Part shown: positions 37,708 through 45,914 of the stretch, one piece after another
How the letters are laid out: each line of letters begins with the position of its first letter
How positions within the stretch are numbered: the first letter of the stretch is position 1
Assembly: GCA_905181615.1 (NCBI GenBank)
Contig: CAJIYH010000002.1
Location: forward strand, 558,001-622,000
DNA from: an uncultured Flavobacteriaceae bacterium
GTDB lineage: Bacteria; Bacteroidota; Bacteroidia; Flavobacteriales; Flavobacteriaceae
Direction: 5' to 3'
Length of the DNA: 64,000 nucleotides
Translations under genes and position numbers: made by a program
Notes under the pieces: generated by a model
What the model saw: the letters and a program-made list of their open reading frames with translations, nothing else
The model's database searches: none
What the model was told of the DNA's origin: nothing

Positions 37708-37990
37708 GATGAAATAATCATTACTGGATATGGAAAACAGGCACGTGGTAAATTAACAGGTTCTGTTCCAACTGTTGATGTTTCGGATGCTATTAATTGT
37801 TTGTGGTTAATACTGCAGAAGCTCTTCAGCAAGAGATTCGGGTGTAACTGAAGGTAGTAATGGTACCGTGAGCAGATCCTAAAGTTCGTTTCCGTGGTAA
37901 TGGGACTTTGCTACATTGTCGGAGGTGATGTTATGTATTTTTTAGAAACGAGTACTTTCATTTCTTCCAGGTAATTGAAATGTTAGGTTA
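37708..37990 (+). pseudogene. Remnant of a SusC/RagA-type TonB-dependent receptor (plug domain)
   Basis: A plug-domain signature of a SusC-type outer-membrane receptor can be read across three frames. From 37708: DEIIITGYGKQARGKLTGSV. From 37806: VNTAEALQQEIRV, then GVTEGSNGT in another frame. From 37875: DPKVRFRGNGT. From 37915: IVGGDV. These match, in the correct order, the canonical plug segments VTGYG..RGKLTGSV, NTAEALQ, DPKVRIRG and YIVDGV. At least three frameshifts and internal stops intervene. Neither the N-terminal carboxypeptidase-like domain nor the barrel (which would be about 2.5 kb) is present. So this is a short, decayed insertion or deletion remnant. Sequence after 37950 becomes unreadable as this family. 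Confidence 0.8.
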
Positions 37991-38039
37991 TTTTGATTCA
38001 TTCGGTTAGGACTTTAAATCAATAAAAAAACATTATTTT

Positions 38040-38129
38040 TTAATTATTTATAGATGTTAATAGTCTGTAAACTATATAAACTCCAGTAACAGACCATATC
38101 CACCATCTATTTTTAATAAACCATTCCAT
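38040..38129 (-). CDS. Possible 29-residue Trp-rich membrane microprotein
   Basis: An ATG at 38129 opens a 29-codon frame, MEWFIKNRWWIWSVTGVYIV continuing to RLLTSINN. It shows a basic/aromatic N-terminus and one hydrophobic segment (about residues 9-24). Four Trp in the first 12 residues is unusual for random AT-rich sequence. No TAnnTTTG box is visible upstream. It is the first of three tiny minus-strand ORFs in this gap. I do not recognise a family. Confidence 0.3.
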   Translation of the reverse strand: MEWFIKNRWWIWSVTGVYIVYRLLTSINN

Positions 38130-38235
38130 AGTATTAATTTTTTAAAATTAATTCATATAATTATTTAAAATAGCATCCTTGTAAACCATAGAACACAAAA
38201 TTCATAAAGGCTCTATATTAGAGTAACTATATTAT

Positions 38236-38256
38236 AAAAAAAAACCTTTAGGGTCT
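38236..38256 (-). terminator. Possible terminator after the Cys-rich protein gene
   Basis: On the minus strand AGACC (38256-38252) can pair with GGTTT (38246-38242) around loop CTAAA and run into eight T residues. It lies about 20 bases after the Cys-rich protein stop. The five-pair stem is weak. Confidence 0.35.
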
Positions 38257-38274
38257 AATATCATTCATTTATAT

Positions 38275-38466
38275 TCAAACAGAACAACTCATGTCCATTC
38301 CACAACATTGTGGAGATTTAATTTTCCCTTCACATTTAGGGCATTGAGAAATTTGAACAGAAATTCCATCATCTAACTGTAGCGTTCCATTTACTAAAGG
38401 TTCGATACAAGTCGCACAACTCGCGTTTACTGCCATTTGACACTTTTCACATTTATATGTTTCCAT
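38275..38466 (-). CDS. Small Cys-rich metal-binding protein
   Basis: A 63-residue cytoplasmic protein with nine cysteines: Cys6/Cys9 (CEKC), Cys17/Cys20 (CATC), Cys42/Cys45 (CPKC), Cys54/Cys55 (QCCG) and Cys61. Paired CxxC motifs at both ends suggest one or two zinc-ribbon or iron sites. It looks like a small conserved Bacteroidota family that I remember as hypothetical proteins with ending CCGxDMSC; its role is unknown. ATG start at 38466. A TAAATTTG -7 box lies on the minus strand at 38517-38510, 44 bases upstream. The next gene upstream on the same strand is a 27-residue ORF. Confidence 0.72.
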   Translation of the reverse strand: METYKCEKCQMAVNASCATCIEPLVNGTLQLDDGISVQISQCPKCEGKIKSPQCCGMDMSCSV

Positions 38467-38529
38467 AAGACTTGATTTTAATTTTTTATTTTGTTTGTAA
38501 AATCCTAAACAAATTTAATTTGTAGACTT

Positions 38530-38613
38530 TTATATACGCTCTTTAATCTCGATTACAATTAAAATTGCTAAACAAAATAAAAATGTATAGACCACGATGC
38601 CTCCTACTCCCAT
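38530..38613 (-). CDS. Possible 27-residue single-pass membrane microprotein
   Basis: ATG at 38613 opens MGVGGIVVYTFLFCLAILIV followed by IEIKERI, ending in a TAA. It is one hydrophobic helix of about 19 residues with a charged C-terminal tail, the typical shape of small membrane proteins. A TATATTTG -7 box lies on the minus strand 22 bases upstream (38642-38635), predicting a short leader and supporting expression. No family recognised. Confidence 0.4.
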   Translation of the reverse strand: MGVGGIVVYTFLFCLAILIVIEIKERI

Positions 38614-38634
38614 AATCGTACTTTTTAGTTTAAA

Positions 38635-38642
38635 CAAATATA
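38635..38642 (-). promoter_or_regulatory. Bacteroidota -7 box upstream of the 27-residue ORF
   Basis: The minus strand reads TATATTTG here, matching TAnnTTTG, 22 bases before the ATG at 38613. The nearest TTG is only 14 bases upstream, so the -33 element is not convincing. Confidence 0.4.
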
Positions 38643-38693
38643 ATAAAGTGAAAGGTCAAATTAGTAAATGTTAACAAAAGATAATTGATTAAA

Positions 38694-40916
38694 TTAACCA
38701 ATCAGATATTGAAATTTAAAAAACAATTGGGATTTATTAAATTGTAGTATTTGAAAATGGGCATCCTCAAGGTCTTCAATCGTCGTTTGATTTCCCCCAA
38801 AATAAAAGATAGTTGAAGGATTTGGATTCCATTGAATTAAAGGTTGAATATAAAATTGATTGGTAAAACTATTTTTCTCAGCAATTATTCGAACATTAAA
38901 TGCCTGATTAAATTGGTAACGAACATTTAGTCGGGTTATTGATCCTTTAAAGTAATCTGAACTACCATTTGTTCGCTCTAATCGGGAATAACGATAAGAT
39001 GGATTTACATTTAGTTTGTCGTTAATTTGAATACCTAATGTTAAATATGATGATCGAAGCAAACCTACTTCAGGTATTAGTTCATTCATTGAAAGATCTT
39101 TTCCAGTAGTAGCGCTCATTCTAAAGTTAAACGATTCTGAGGGTGCACCTGAAAGTGAAAACTGATGGGTTGGGAGGTTTCTGAATCGAACCCCTAAAAA
39201 AGTTTTCACAGCGTCAAAGTCTAGCGTATAATTAAGTTCAGTTTGTACGTAAGTTTTTATAAATGCGGCAAGATCAACACTGAAGTTTTTAAAAAGATCT
39301 TGGTGTGTGTATACTAAATCTATTTTAGTTCCAAAACCAAAAGCTTGTAATCCAGGCTTGTTGATTATATTAACGTAACGATGAACTACTGTTCCCCATC
39401 TTCGGTTATTACGCACTACAAAGCCAATGTCAGCACGATATTGAGGAGAAATATCTCTGTAGAAAAATACACTTTTCCAGTGTTCTGTGTTTCTGTATAA
39501 TTGAAAATACAGTGCATTTCCATTTAATTTATCCCCATCTAAAGCAATTGACTTTCCTTGAATACTTTCTTCGGTATTGATCCAATCTTGAACAGGCTCT
39601 TTATTAAAATTCTTAAATACTTCAAAACTTAAACGCCATTTTTTATTTAGTAGAAAAAGCCCATCTATTCCAATTAAATTTCCATAACCACCTCCATCAT
39701 AAAATCGGCTGGTCACTACTGCTCCAAATCTTGATGTATTGCTTATTAAGTTTTGATACCGAAAAACATTGACTAAACTTTTACCTCCACTTCCCATAAA
39801 AGACCGGTCTTCACCACCAACTAGGTAGGGCGAGACATTATCTAAGGCACTCAAAACAAAGAAACGTGATATTTTACCTTGACTAATTATTTTAGCAGCT
39901 ACGGTAGGCTCTGCTATTGATCTTGAATAAAAAGCACCTCCAGAAAAATTAACTAAATCTGATCCGCGATTAAAGAAAGGCCTACGCTCAGGATACAATA
40001 ATGAGAACGAAGAATTAACATCTATCTGGGTTACATCAGCTTCTACTTGAGAAAAATCAGGGTTTATTGTAACCTCTAAACTGGTGTTTTTATTGAGGTC
40101 TAAATTAACCCCTAAACCAACACCAAACTTAGGTTTTCCGTAAGTTATCTTTGTTTCTGGAGTTTCTCTTTCACCAGATAAGTTACTTGACAAATAGGGT
40201 AAAAACTCTAAGCGATTATCAATTTCAACATCATTTAGAACGAGTCTGTCAGTAGTTTGACAAACTTCACACGAATTATCTCGATCACGGGGTTGACTGC
40301 TTACTTCAATTAAATTCCCGTTTTCTACGTACCTTCTGTAAAAGTTAACATGCCAGGTTTGATTTTTTCCATTTGGAAAAGGGATTTCTGAAAAAGGAAT
40401 TTTCATTTCAACTTGATACCCATCAGCAACGATTGTTCCTTTAGATTCAAAGTTTACATTAAAACTAGCGTCATATCGATCTTCATCCGAAAGTGCATTT
40501 ACTTGTTTAATATCAAATTGACTTCCTAAAGCATTTACGGCTAACCCTAAATTATTTCTTGCATCCGCATACGGGTCTAAGCGTAACAATATTACATCAT
40601 CGTTCCAAAAGTTATTGTCGTCCCTAGGTCGTATAGAAGCACGAATGTTTTCGGGGTTATCCTTAGCATAAATACCAACAAACAAATAACGCCCCGAGTA
40701 GGTAATATATGCAATTGTTTCTTTTCTTGCGGCTATGTTGTTTGCAGGTGAAAATTCAAAATCAAGTGGAATTTGGACTGCATTTCCCCATTCACCATCA
40801 GATAAAACACCATCGATATTTATTTTTGAAACCTCAGATTTTTTTGGAGTAAAGGTGTCTTGACACCTGCCCAAAACACTATATAAAAAAAGACAAATAA
40901 AAATAGTGATTCTCAT
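38694..40916 (-). CDS. DUF5916 outer-membrane protein with CBM9-like N-terminal domain
   Basis: A 740-residue exported protein. The signal peptide covers about residues 1-18. Residues about 25-215 form a carbohydrate-binding family 9-like beta sandwich (INIDGVLSDGEWGNAVQIPL, YLFVGIYAKD). Residues about 225-740 form the DUF5916 domain, rich in alternating aromatic beta strands ending in FKFQYLIG, consistent with an outer-membrane barrel. NPDFSQVEADVTQIDVN and FFNRGSDLVNFSGG are hallmark stretches. The function of DUF5916 is not established; the CBM9 part suggests glycan contact. ATG start. It is downstream of a cell-surface IgGFc-domain gene on the same strand, with a 118-base gap. Confidence 0.87.
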   Translation of the reverse strand: MRITIFICLFLYSVLGRCQDTFTPKKSEVSKINIDGVLSDGEWGNAVQIPLDFEFSPANNIAARKETIAYITYSGRYLFVGIYAKDNPENIRASIRPRDDNNFWNDDVILLRLDPYADARNNLGLAVNALGSQFDIKQVNALSDEDRYDASFNVNFESKGTIVADGYQVEMKIPFSEIPFPNGKNQTWHVNFYRRYVENGNLIEVSSQPRDRDNSCEVCQTTDRLVLNDVEIDNRLEFLPYLSSNLSGERETPETKITYGKPKFGVGLGVNLDLNKNTSLEVTINPDFSQVEADVTQIDVNSSFSLLYPERRPFFNRGSDLVNFSGGAFYSRSIAEPTVAAKIISQGKISRFFVLSALDNVSPYLVGGEDRSFMGSGGKSLVNVFRYQNLISNTSRFGAVVTSRFYDGGGYGNLIGIDGLFLLNKKWRLSFEVFKNFNKEPVQDWINTEESIQGKSIALDGDKLNGNALYFQLYRNTEHWKSVFFYRDISPQYRADIGFVVRNNRRWGTVVHRYVNIINKPGLQAFGFGTKIDLVYTHQDLFKNFSVDLAAFIKTYVQTELNYTLDFDAVKTFLGVRFRNLPTHQFSLSGAPSESFNFRMSATTGKDLSMNELIPEVGLLRSSYLTLGIQINDKLNVNPSYRYSRLERTNGSSDYFKGSITRLNVRYQFNQAFNVRIIAEKNSFTNQFYIQPLIQWNPNPSTIFYFGGNQTTIEDLEDAHFQILQFNKSQLFFKFQYLIG

Positions 40917-41034
40917 AAATTCATTCTAAAAATGACTGGATTATTTTTACTAATTGTTAAAAGTAAACTATTACTTCAAATAAAAAAAAACTTCGATTTA
41001 TATGATGGTTCTTTATGATTTTAAATAGTAACAT

Positions 41035-43230
41035 TTATGGACAGGTGTAAATGGCAATTATTTCGCCGTTTGACTTATTCACTTGAATTATTTTATTAAA
41101 ATCACGAAGTTTCATGTGTGCAGATCCTTCTGTATCAAAAACAAGCCTACTTGAGAAAAAATAATTATCGTTATAAACAATAAAATCTCCAACAAGTGGT
41201 TCTGACGCTGCTCCAGAATGATAGGCCCTGTTGAAATAAGTCGATTCTGTTAAACTACAGTAATACCCCTCAATTTCAATATCAATTGTATTTGAAGTCA
41301 AGCTAGTTTTATAATTATTTCCGATATAAATAGGCCAGGGGCATCCGTTTAAAAAAGAAACTCCTGCAGCGAATGGACAATCATCTATGGGGTCTAAAAA
41401 TCCATCATTATCTGTGTCAGGAGGACATACTGAGACCGTTATTGAATCAGAATCTAAAAACTCGGGAGGCTCTCCAGGGCAGCTAATATACCCCCGAATC
41501 ATGTATTTTCCTCCTAAAGTTGGAGATATCGTCGCTTGATTTATACTTCCATCTAGGGTCCTAAAATCAGAACCGCTGCTATACTGCCATTCAAAACTTG
41601 TAAAAAGATCCATATTACCTGATGAAAGACCTAAATTAGGTAAACAATAACCATACAGACCGGAGCCGATAATTTCTGTTGGAAATTCAGGAGGAGAAGA
41701 AAATCCAGAATAAAAAGCACCCGATGATGCTGCTCCATTTTGGTTAAAATAAGAGCAATACAACTCATCGTTACCAACAAGAGAAACATTCCCATTTAGA
41801 TTTGAAATAACATAGGATTGATAATCTACATTTCCCAAAACATCAAAAGGACCACTCATCGTTGCAACAGACAGGGATTCTATGGCCTGATTGGAGTTGT
41901 TGTCATCCGATAGGGTAATGATTGCATTTTTTTTGCTTATGATATTTAGGTTACCTGTATAAACTGTAGTTCCAATATTATTAATAAGCGGAATGTTATC
42001 TACATCTCCAAGACTAGAGCATTTTAGAGGTGGAACAAAGAACAAGCCTTGATTTGCTTCACTGTTTCCGGACCCTATTCCTTGAAAAGCAAAAACAGGG
42101 GCAGAGGACTGAATATACATATTCCCTTCTGGAGAATATAAATCTCCTTCAATCAAATAATAATCTCCTGCATCGATACTTAAATCAACAGGGGCAGTAA
42201 TGTATGATCCAGATATATTAGCTCCTTTACCGTGTACAAAAGCATTAGTAACAAGGTTACCATTGATCGTTATTGTGGTTTCGTTTGAGTGAGCAACAAG
42301 CAATATATTTTCCCATCCATCTGATCCCATTCCTTTAACAAAAATATATTCGGTACCCACTTTACTATAATCTACAAGTTGATCAAAACCAAAATCTCTT
42401 CCGCCTCCATTATGAAAGCTACCATTCATAGATCCACTATTAACAACTACAGGTTTGTTTGCACTTATGTAGGCTCCAATAAGCCCATCCGAATTTGTTT
42501 TTTGAGAAGCTTCAAATTCTAGTGCCGATGTAACGTCAGTTCCTTGATCAGATCGCGTAATTATGGTATAACTTTCTCCTCTATTAAGCATAAAGGAAAT
42601 GTCGTTTAACATTCCTGAATCTGAGATTCCTAAATTTTTTTCATTAAAGTCCAATAGGTCAACCCCGTCTTTAATATTATTAACAACTATTTGGGTATTG
42701 TTTTCTGAAGCCATAATAGAAAGAAACGACGAATAGTTAGATAGCGGATTGTAGTTTGTAAAAGCACCTACCCTAAAATCAGTTCCTAAGGCAGCACCAC
42801 CTTTACTTACCAATGCTCCTGCCTGAGCATCGCTTCCTATTCTTAAAGCTACATATACTTCAGAAGAAGCCTCTACGATATATCCTTTGTTTGTAATTAC
42901 TTTACTTGTTGAAGAAACGACGTCTGAACTACTGGCTCCAATAGCAATTTGAGATTCATCAGTACCTCCAGGAGCATCAATAGTAAAAGTATAAGGAGAT
43001 GAATTTGCAATAACTGCTGAAGTGACACCCCCACCAACAGCTCTAATGTTGACTGTTACTGATGCTGTACTGGGAGTTGATATATAAAAATAGTGGCCTT
43101 GGTTTGGAATGGCATTGCTACCCGTTTCACTTGAATAAGCAACTGGCGGCACATAATGTGTTTTGCTTAGTTGAGCATACAAGGAACCATGTATGAGTAA
43201 TAATATAAATAGAGTAAAAAAACCTCTCAT
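41035..43230 (-). CDS. Secreted IgGFc-binding-domain protein with thrombospondin type 3 motif
   Basis: A 731-residue exported protein. The signal peptide covers about residues 1-19. Residues about 140-400 resemble the IgGFc_binding domain (GALVSKGGAALGTDFRV, GAYISANKPVVVNSGS, QLVDYSKVGTEYIFVKGMG). A calcium-binding thrombospondin type 3-like motif, PDTDNDGFLDPIDDCP, lies near residue 610. Flavobacterial proteins of this type are often T9SS cargo with a type B sorting domain. Here the C-terminus (IIQVNKSNGEIIAIYTCP) has no recognisable sorting domain, so secretion route is uncertain and truncation is possible. Likely an adhesin or surface protein. ATG start. Confidence 0.78.
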   Translation of the reverse strand: MRGFFTLFILLLIHGSLYAQLSKTHYVPPVAYSSETGSNAIPNQGHYFYISTPSTASVTVNIRAVGGGVTSAVIANSSPYTFTIDAPGGTDESQIAIGASSSDVVSSTSKVITNKGYIVEASSEVYVALRIGSDAQAGALVSKGGAALGTDFRVGAFTNYNPLSNYSSFLSIMASENNTQIVVNNIKDGVDLLDFNEKNLGISDSGMLNDISFMLNRGESYTIITRSDQGTDVTSALEFEASQKTNSDGLIGAYISANKPVVVNSGSMNGSFHNGGGRDFGFDQLVDYSKVGTEYIFVKGMGSDGWENILLVAHSNETTITINGNLVTNAFVHGKGANISGSYITAPVDLSIDAGDYYLIEGDLYSPEGNMYIQSSAPVFAFQGIGSGNSEANQGLFFVPPLKCSSLGDVDNIPLINNIGTTVYTGNLNIISKKNAIITLSDDNNSNQAIESLSVATMSGPFDVLGNVDYQSYVISNLNGNVSLVGNDELYCSYFNQNGAASSGAFYSGFSSPPEFPTEIIGSGLYGYCLPNLGLSSGNMDLFTSFEWQYSSGSDFRTLDGSINQATISPTLGGKYMIRGYISCPGEPPEFLDSDSITVSVCPPDTDNDGFLDPIDDCPFAAGVSFLNGCPWPIYIGNNYKTSLTSNTIDIEIEGYYCSLTESTYFNRAYHSGAASEPLVGDFIVYNDNYFFSSRLVFDTEGSAHMKLRDFNKIIQVNKSNGEIIAIYTCP

Positions 43231-43533
43231 TAAGTTATATCTAGTTTTCCAGATTACAACATTCTAAAAATAATAACAATGAAACCCTTATTCTTCGGGC
43301 TAAGAATATACAATTGTTTTATAGTTAGAAGCAGATTCAATTTCAATTGAATCATAAAGTAAAATTCATAAGTAAAGATACATATATGCTATAAATTTCA
43401 AATAATATATTTCTTGTTTATTTAAATAACATCAAACCTTTTGATTTTAAGTTCTTTAAAAAAAAAGACAATAAAGATGATATATTAAATAATAATTGTA
43501 AATTGAATATAAGTAATTATATTAATTAAAATT
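43231..43533. promoter_or_regulatory. Divergent gene-free region with a near-perfect palindrome
   Basis: This 303-base, very AT-rich gap separates the IgGFc-domain gene (minus) from the small membrane-protein cassette (plus). It contains an inverted repeat, GATTCAATT at 43334-43342 and AATTGAATC at 43345-43353, with a two-base centre. That is the right size for a dimeric repressor operator or a short hairpin. No tRNA, no credible ORF and no full two-part promoter was seen. The palindrome is certain; its use is inference. Confidence 0.35.
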
Positions 43534-43701
43534 ATGGCTGTTGTTTCCTGTCCTGAATGTAAAAAACCAACACAATCTGGTGGCTATGAATCTTGGCAAA
43601 TTATTGTTGCTATCTGCTTTTTCCCAATTGGTTTATTAGCTCTGTTAATGTCCAAAAAACCAACTTCATGTAATTCATGTGGTTTTATTTGGCAAGGATA
43701 A
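43534..43701 (+). CDS. 55-residue zinc-ribbon/membrane protein (LITAF/BRI3-like topology)
   Basis: A 55-residue protein starting at ATG 43534: CPEC near the N-terminus (Cys6, Cys9), a hydrophobic segment (about residues 22-40, WQIIVAICFFPIGLLALLMS), then CNSC (Cys46, Cys49). The two CxxC pairs flanking a hydrophobic stretch resemble the split zinc ribbon of eukaryotic LITAF and BRI3 proteins, in which the hydrophobic part inserts in the membrane face. This is a shape-based comparison only. It is three bases upstream of the next small membrane-protein gene and leads a three-gene cassette. Clear start, good coding character. Confidence 0.65.
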   Translation: MAVVSCPECKKPTQSGGYESWQIIVAICFFPIGLLALLMSKKPTSCNSCGFIWQG

Positions 43702-43704
43702 ATT

Positions 43705-44034
43705 ATGTTTACAGGAATAGTTTCTCGCAAAACAGAATTAACTGATTTAAATGAAATTAGTGAGCGCTTAAATTTTTTAGGTATGCCCGTTTTAAGTAGT
43801 TCAAACCTAATTTCATTTCATTCATCGTCTACGTTTCATGATCAGAAAACTCAAGTTTCTCTTTATAAAAACAAAAAGAATGAGACATTTATTAACATCC
43901 AATATAGTTTTATTCCTAATGTTTTATCTTGGATTTTAGGCATTTGTTTTTTCCCATTAGGTTTTCTGATTTTTATAATTCCAAGCAAAGAAAAAGATGA
44001 CTTCCAATTTCTCATCAATACAATCGATCTTTAA
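43705..44034 (+). CDS. Small membrane-anchored protein of unknown function, cassette gene 2
   Basis: A 109-residue protein I cannot assign. Residues 1-70 are polar with alternating strand-like pattern (VSLYKNKKNETFINIQYSF). Residues about 72-92 are a hydrophobic helix containing WILGICFFPLGFLIFIIP, similar in feel to the FFPIG segment of the preceding 55-residue protein. It starts three bases after that gene, and its 3' end overlaps the DUF2752 gene by 38 bases, so the three are translationally linked. ATG start. Confidence 0.6.
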   Translation: MFTGIVSRKTELTDLNEISERLNFLGMPVLSSSNLISFHSSSTFHDQKTQVSLYKNKKNETFINIQYSFIPNVLSWILGICFFPLGFLIFIIPSKEKDDFQFLINTIDL

Positions 44035-44353
44035 TCGTTTCAAAGAGCTTTTTATTTTAGCTGGAATTGTTTTATACATCTTATTTAAGGGTGCTTATAT
44101 TCCCCATTTTTGTCTAATAGAAACATTTATTGGATTAAAATGTAGTTTCTGCGACATCACGCATTCTTACGATTTAATTTTTGAAGGACAATTTTTGAAT
44201 GCTTTAAAAGTTAATTTTTTGTCTTTTGGGTTAATTTTTTATTTATCTGTAAACCTCATCCTAAGACAATTTAATAAAATGAAAAATGTTTTATTGATGA
44301 ATAAACTTTTTTTTATATGCTGTATTGTACAGTTTATTAATGTGAACTTATAA
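43997..44353 (+). CDS. DUF2752-like membrane protein, cassette gene 3
   Basis: A 118-residue protein with three predicted membrane helices (about residues 19-37, 65-83, 97-116). The stretch LKCSFCDITHSYDLIFEGQF resembles the DUF2752 core CPxCGxTRAxxxLxxGxxxxA, including paired cysteines and the following NALKVN. The canonical Gly and Thr-Arg positions are altered (Asp, Thr-His), so this is a divergent member. The function of DUF2752 is unknown. The start overlaps the previous gene by 38 bases. ATG start at 43997. Confidence 0.65.
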   Translation: MTSNFSSIQSIFNRFKELFILAGIVLYILFKGAYIPHFCLIETFIGLKCSFCDITHSYDLIFEGQFLNALKVNFLSFGLIFYLSVNLILRQFNKMKNVLLMNKLFFICCIVQFINVNL

Positions 44354-44456
44354 AAAAAACGGAATGCTGTTACTATGCGAAACGTATATTTCATTATTTA
44401 TGTAAGACCCAAATTAACTAGTGTTTTCAGGCATAAGAAACTAAAAGAATAGTACG

Positions 44457-45839
44457 TTACTTTCCAATACAGAAGTTTTTAAAAATATTACCTAACAATT
44501 CATCATTTGTAACCTCTCCTGTAATCTCTCCCAAATGAAACAATGCTTGACGTAAGTCAATTGACAAAAGATCACCGCTAAGACCATTACTTAATCCGTT
44601 TTGAATTGCGATCACTTCTTTTTGAGCAGCATAGAGTGAGCCATAATGTCTGGAATTGGTAACAATACTCTGATCTTGGGTTGGATTAAGTTTAAAATGA
44701 TCTGTAAGTAATTCGATAAGGACATCAATATTGGAATTCATTTTTGCACTTATCGATACCGATTGATAACCCTGAATCTGCTCGGGTATTTTAAACATAT
44801 GATTTTGATCTTTTTTATTAAAAACAACCAGTAGCTTTTTGTTGGGGTATTGGCTTTTAAACGCTCTTAACTCAGTTGTTAAAGGATTTTGGTTTTTTAA
44901 AAATTCTGTTAGATCTACCAAATGAAAAACAAAGGATGCTAATTCAATTTTCTCTCTTGTTTTTTTAATTCCAATTTTCTCAATTGTATTTTCAGTTTCC
45001 CGAATTCCTGCCGTATCTATAAACCTAAAGCAAACTCCTTCTAGTGTAATTTCGTCTTCAATACTGTCTCGTGTAGTTCCAGCAATATCACTTACTATGG
45101 CTTTGTCTTCATTGAGTAAGCAATTTAATAATGTTGATTTACCTACATTGGGAGGTCCGACGATTGCAATAGGAACTCCTTTTTTAATTACATTTCCAAG
45201 CGCAAATGAATCGAGTAAGTTTTTGAGAACCGTTTGTATCTTAAGTAATAAACTTTCTAATTGTTTTCGATCAGCAAAGGCTACATCTTCTTCTGCAAAA
45301 TCAAGTTCAAGTTCAATTAGAGATGCAAAATTAAGTAATTCTTGTCTTAGATTCTTAATTTCAGAACTAAAACCTCCTCGCATTTGTTGTATAGCCAATT
45401 GGTGACTTGCTTCATTTTCTGATGCTATTAGGTCTGCTACTGCTTCTGCTTTAGACAGGTCCATCTTGCCATTCAAAAATGCACGTAAAGTAAACTCCCC
45501 TGGTTTTGCAGTCTGAGCGCCTTTCTCTATGAGAATCTTTATTATTTGTTGTTGGATGTAGGGGCTGCCGTGGCATGAAATCTCTATAACATCTTCACCT
45601 GTATAGGAATGCGGGTTCTTAAAAACACTAACTAAGACTTCATCTATAACCGTGTTTTGATGAATAATGTCTCCTAAATGTATGCTGTGACTCTTTTGAT
45701 TCATTAAAAGCTTTTCGGAACGTGCCTTAAAAACCGAATCGGTTAGACCTATAGCCTCGGACCCCGAAAGTCTTATTACTGCTATTGCTCCTGCACCACA
45801 TGCAGTGGATAGCGCTATTATTGTTCCTTCAGTTATCAT
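44457..45839 (-). CDS. mnmE: tRNA-5-carboxymethylaminomethyl-2-thiouridine GTPase MnmE
   Basis: A 460-residue GTPase that, with MnmG, installs the cmnm5 group on the wobble uridine of certain tRNAs. The N-terminal folate-binding domain spans about residues 1-118. A helical domain with the inserted G domain follows: GPPNVGKS at 228-235 (P-loop), TTRD (switch), DTAG and NKKD. The signature C-terminus FCIGK holds the catalytic Cys. It lies 75 bases downstream of a GNAT-like gene on the same strand. ATG start at 45839. Confidence 0.97.
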   Translation of the reverse strand: MITEGTIIALSTACGAGAIAVIRLSGSEAIGLTDSVFKARSEKLLMNQKSHSIHLGDIIHQNTVIDEVLVSVFKNPHSYTGEDVIEISCHGSPYIQQQIIKILIEKGAQTAKPGEFTLRAFLNGKMDLSKAEAVADLIASENEASHQLAIQQMRGGFSSEIKNLRQELLNFASLIELELDFAEEDVAFADRKQLESLLLKIQTVLKNLLDSFALGNVIKKGVPIAIVGPPNVGKSTLLNCLLNEDKAIVSDIAGTTRDSIEDEITLEGVCFRFIDTAGIRETENTIEKIGIKKTREKIELASFVFHLVDLTEFLKNQNPLTTELRAFKSQYPNKKLLVVFNKKDQNHMFKIPEQIQGYQSVSISAKMNSNIDVLIELLTDHFKLNPTQDQSIVTNSRHYGSLYAAQKEVIAIQNGLSNGLSGDLLSIDLRQALFHLGEITGEVTNDELLGNIFKNFCIGK

Positions 45840-45914
45840 GTGATAAAATTAAACATTAATACTGTTTTCGCAGGTATTCTGCTTTTAAATTAAAGAAAAT
45901 CACAAATTAACTGT

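Noticed and set aside
44354-44456. Short ORF after the DUF2752 gene
   Set aside because: The only ATG-started frame is 13 codons with no supporting signal; the gap looks like a simple spacer before the mnmE stop.
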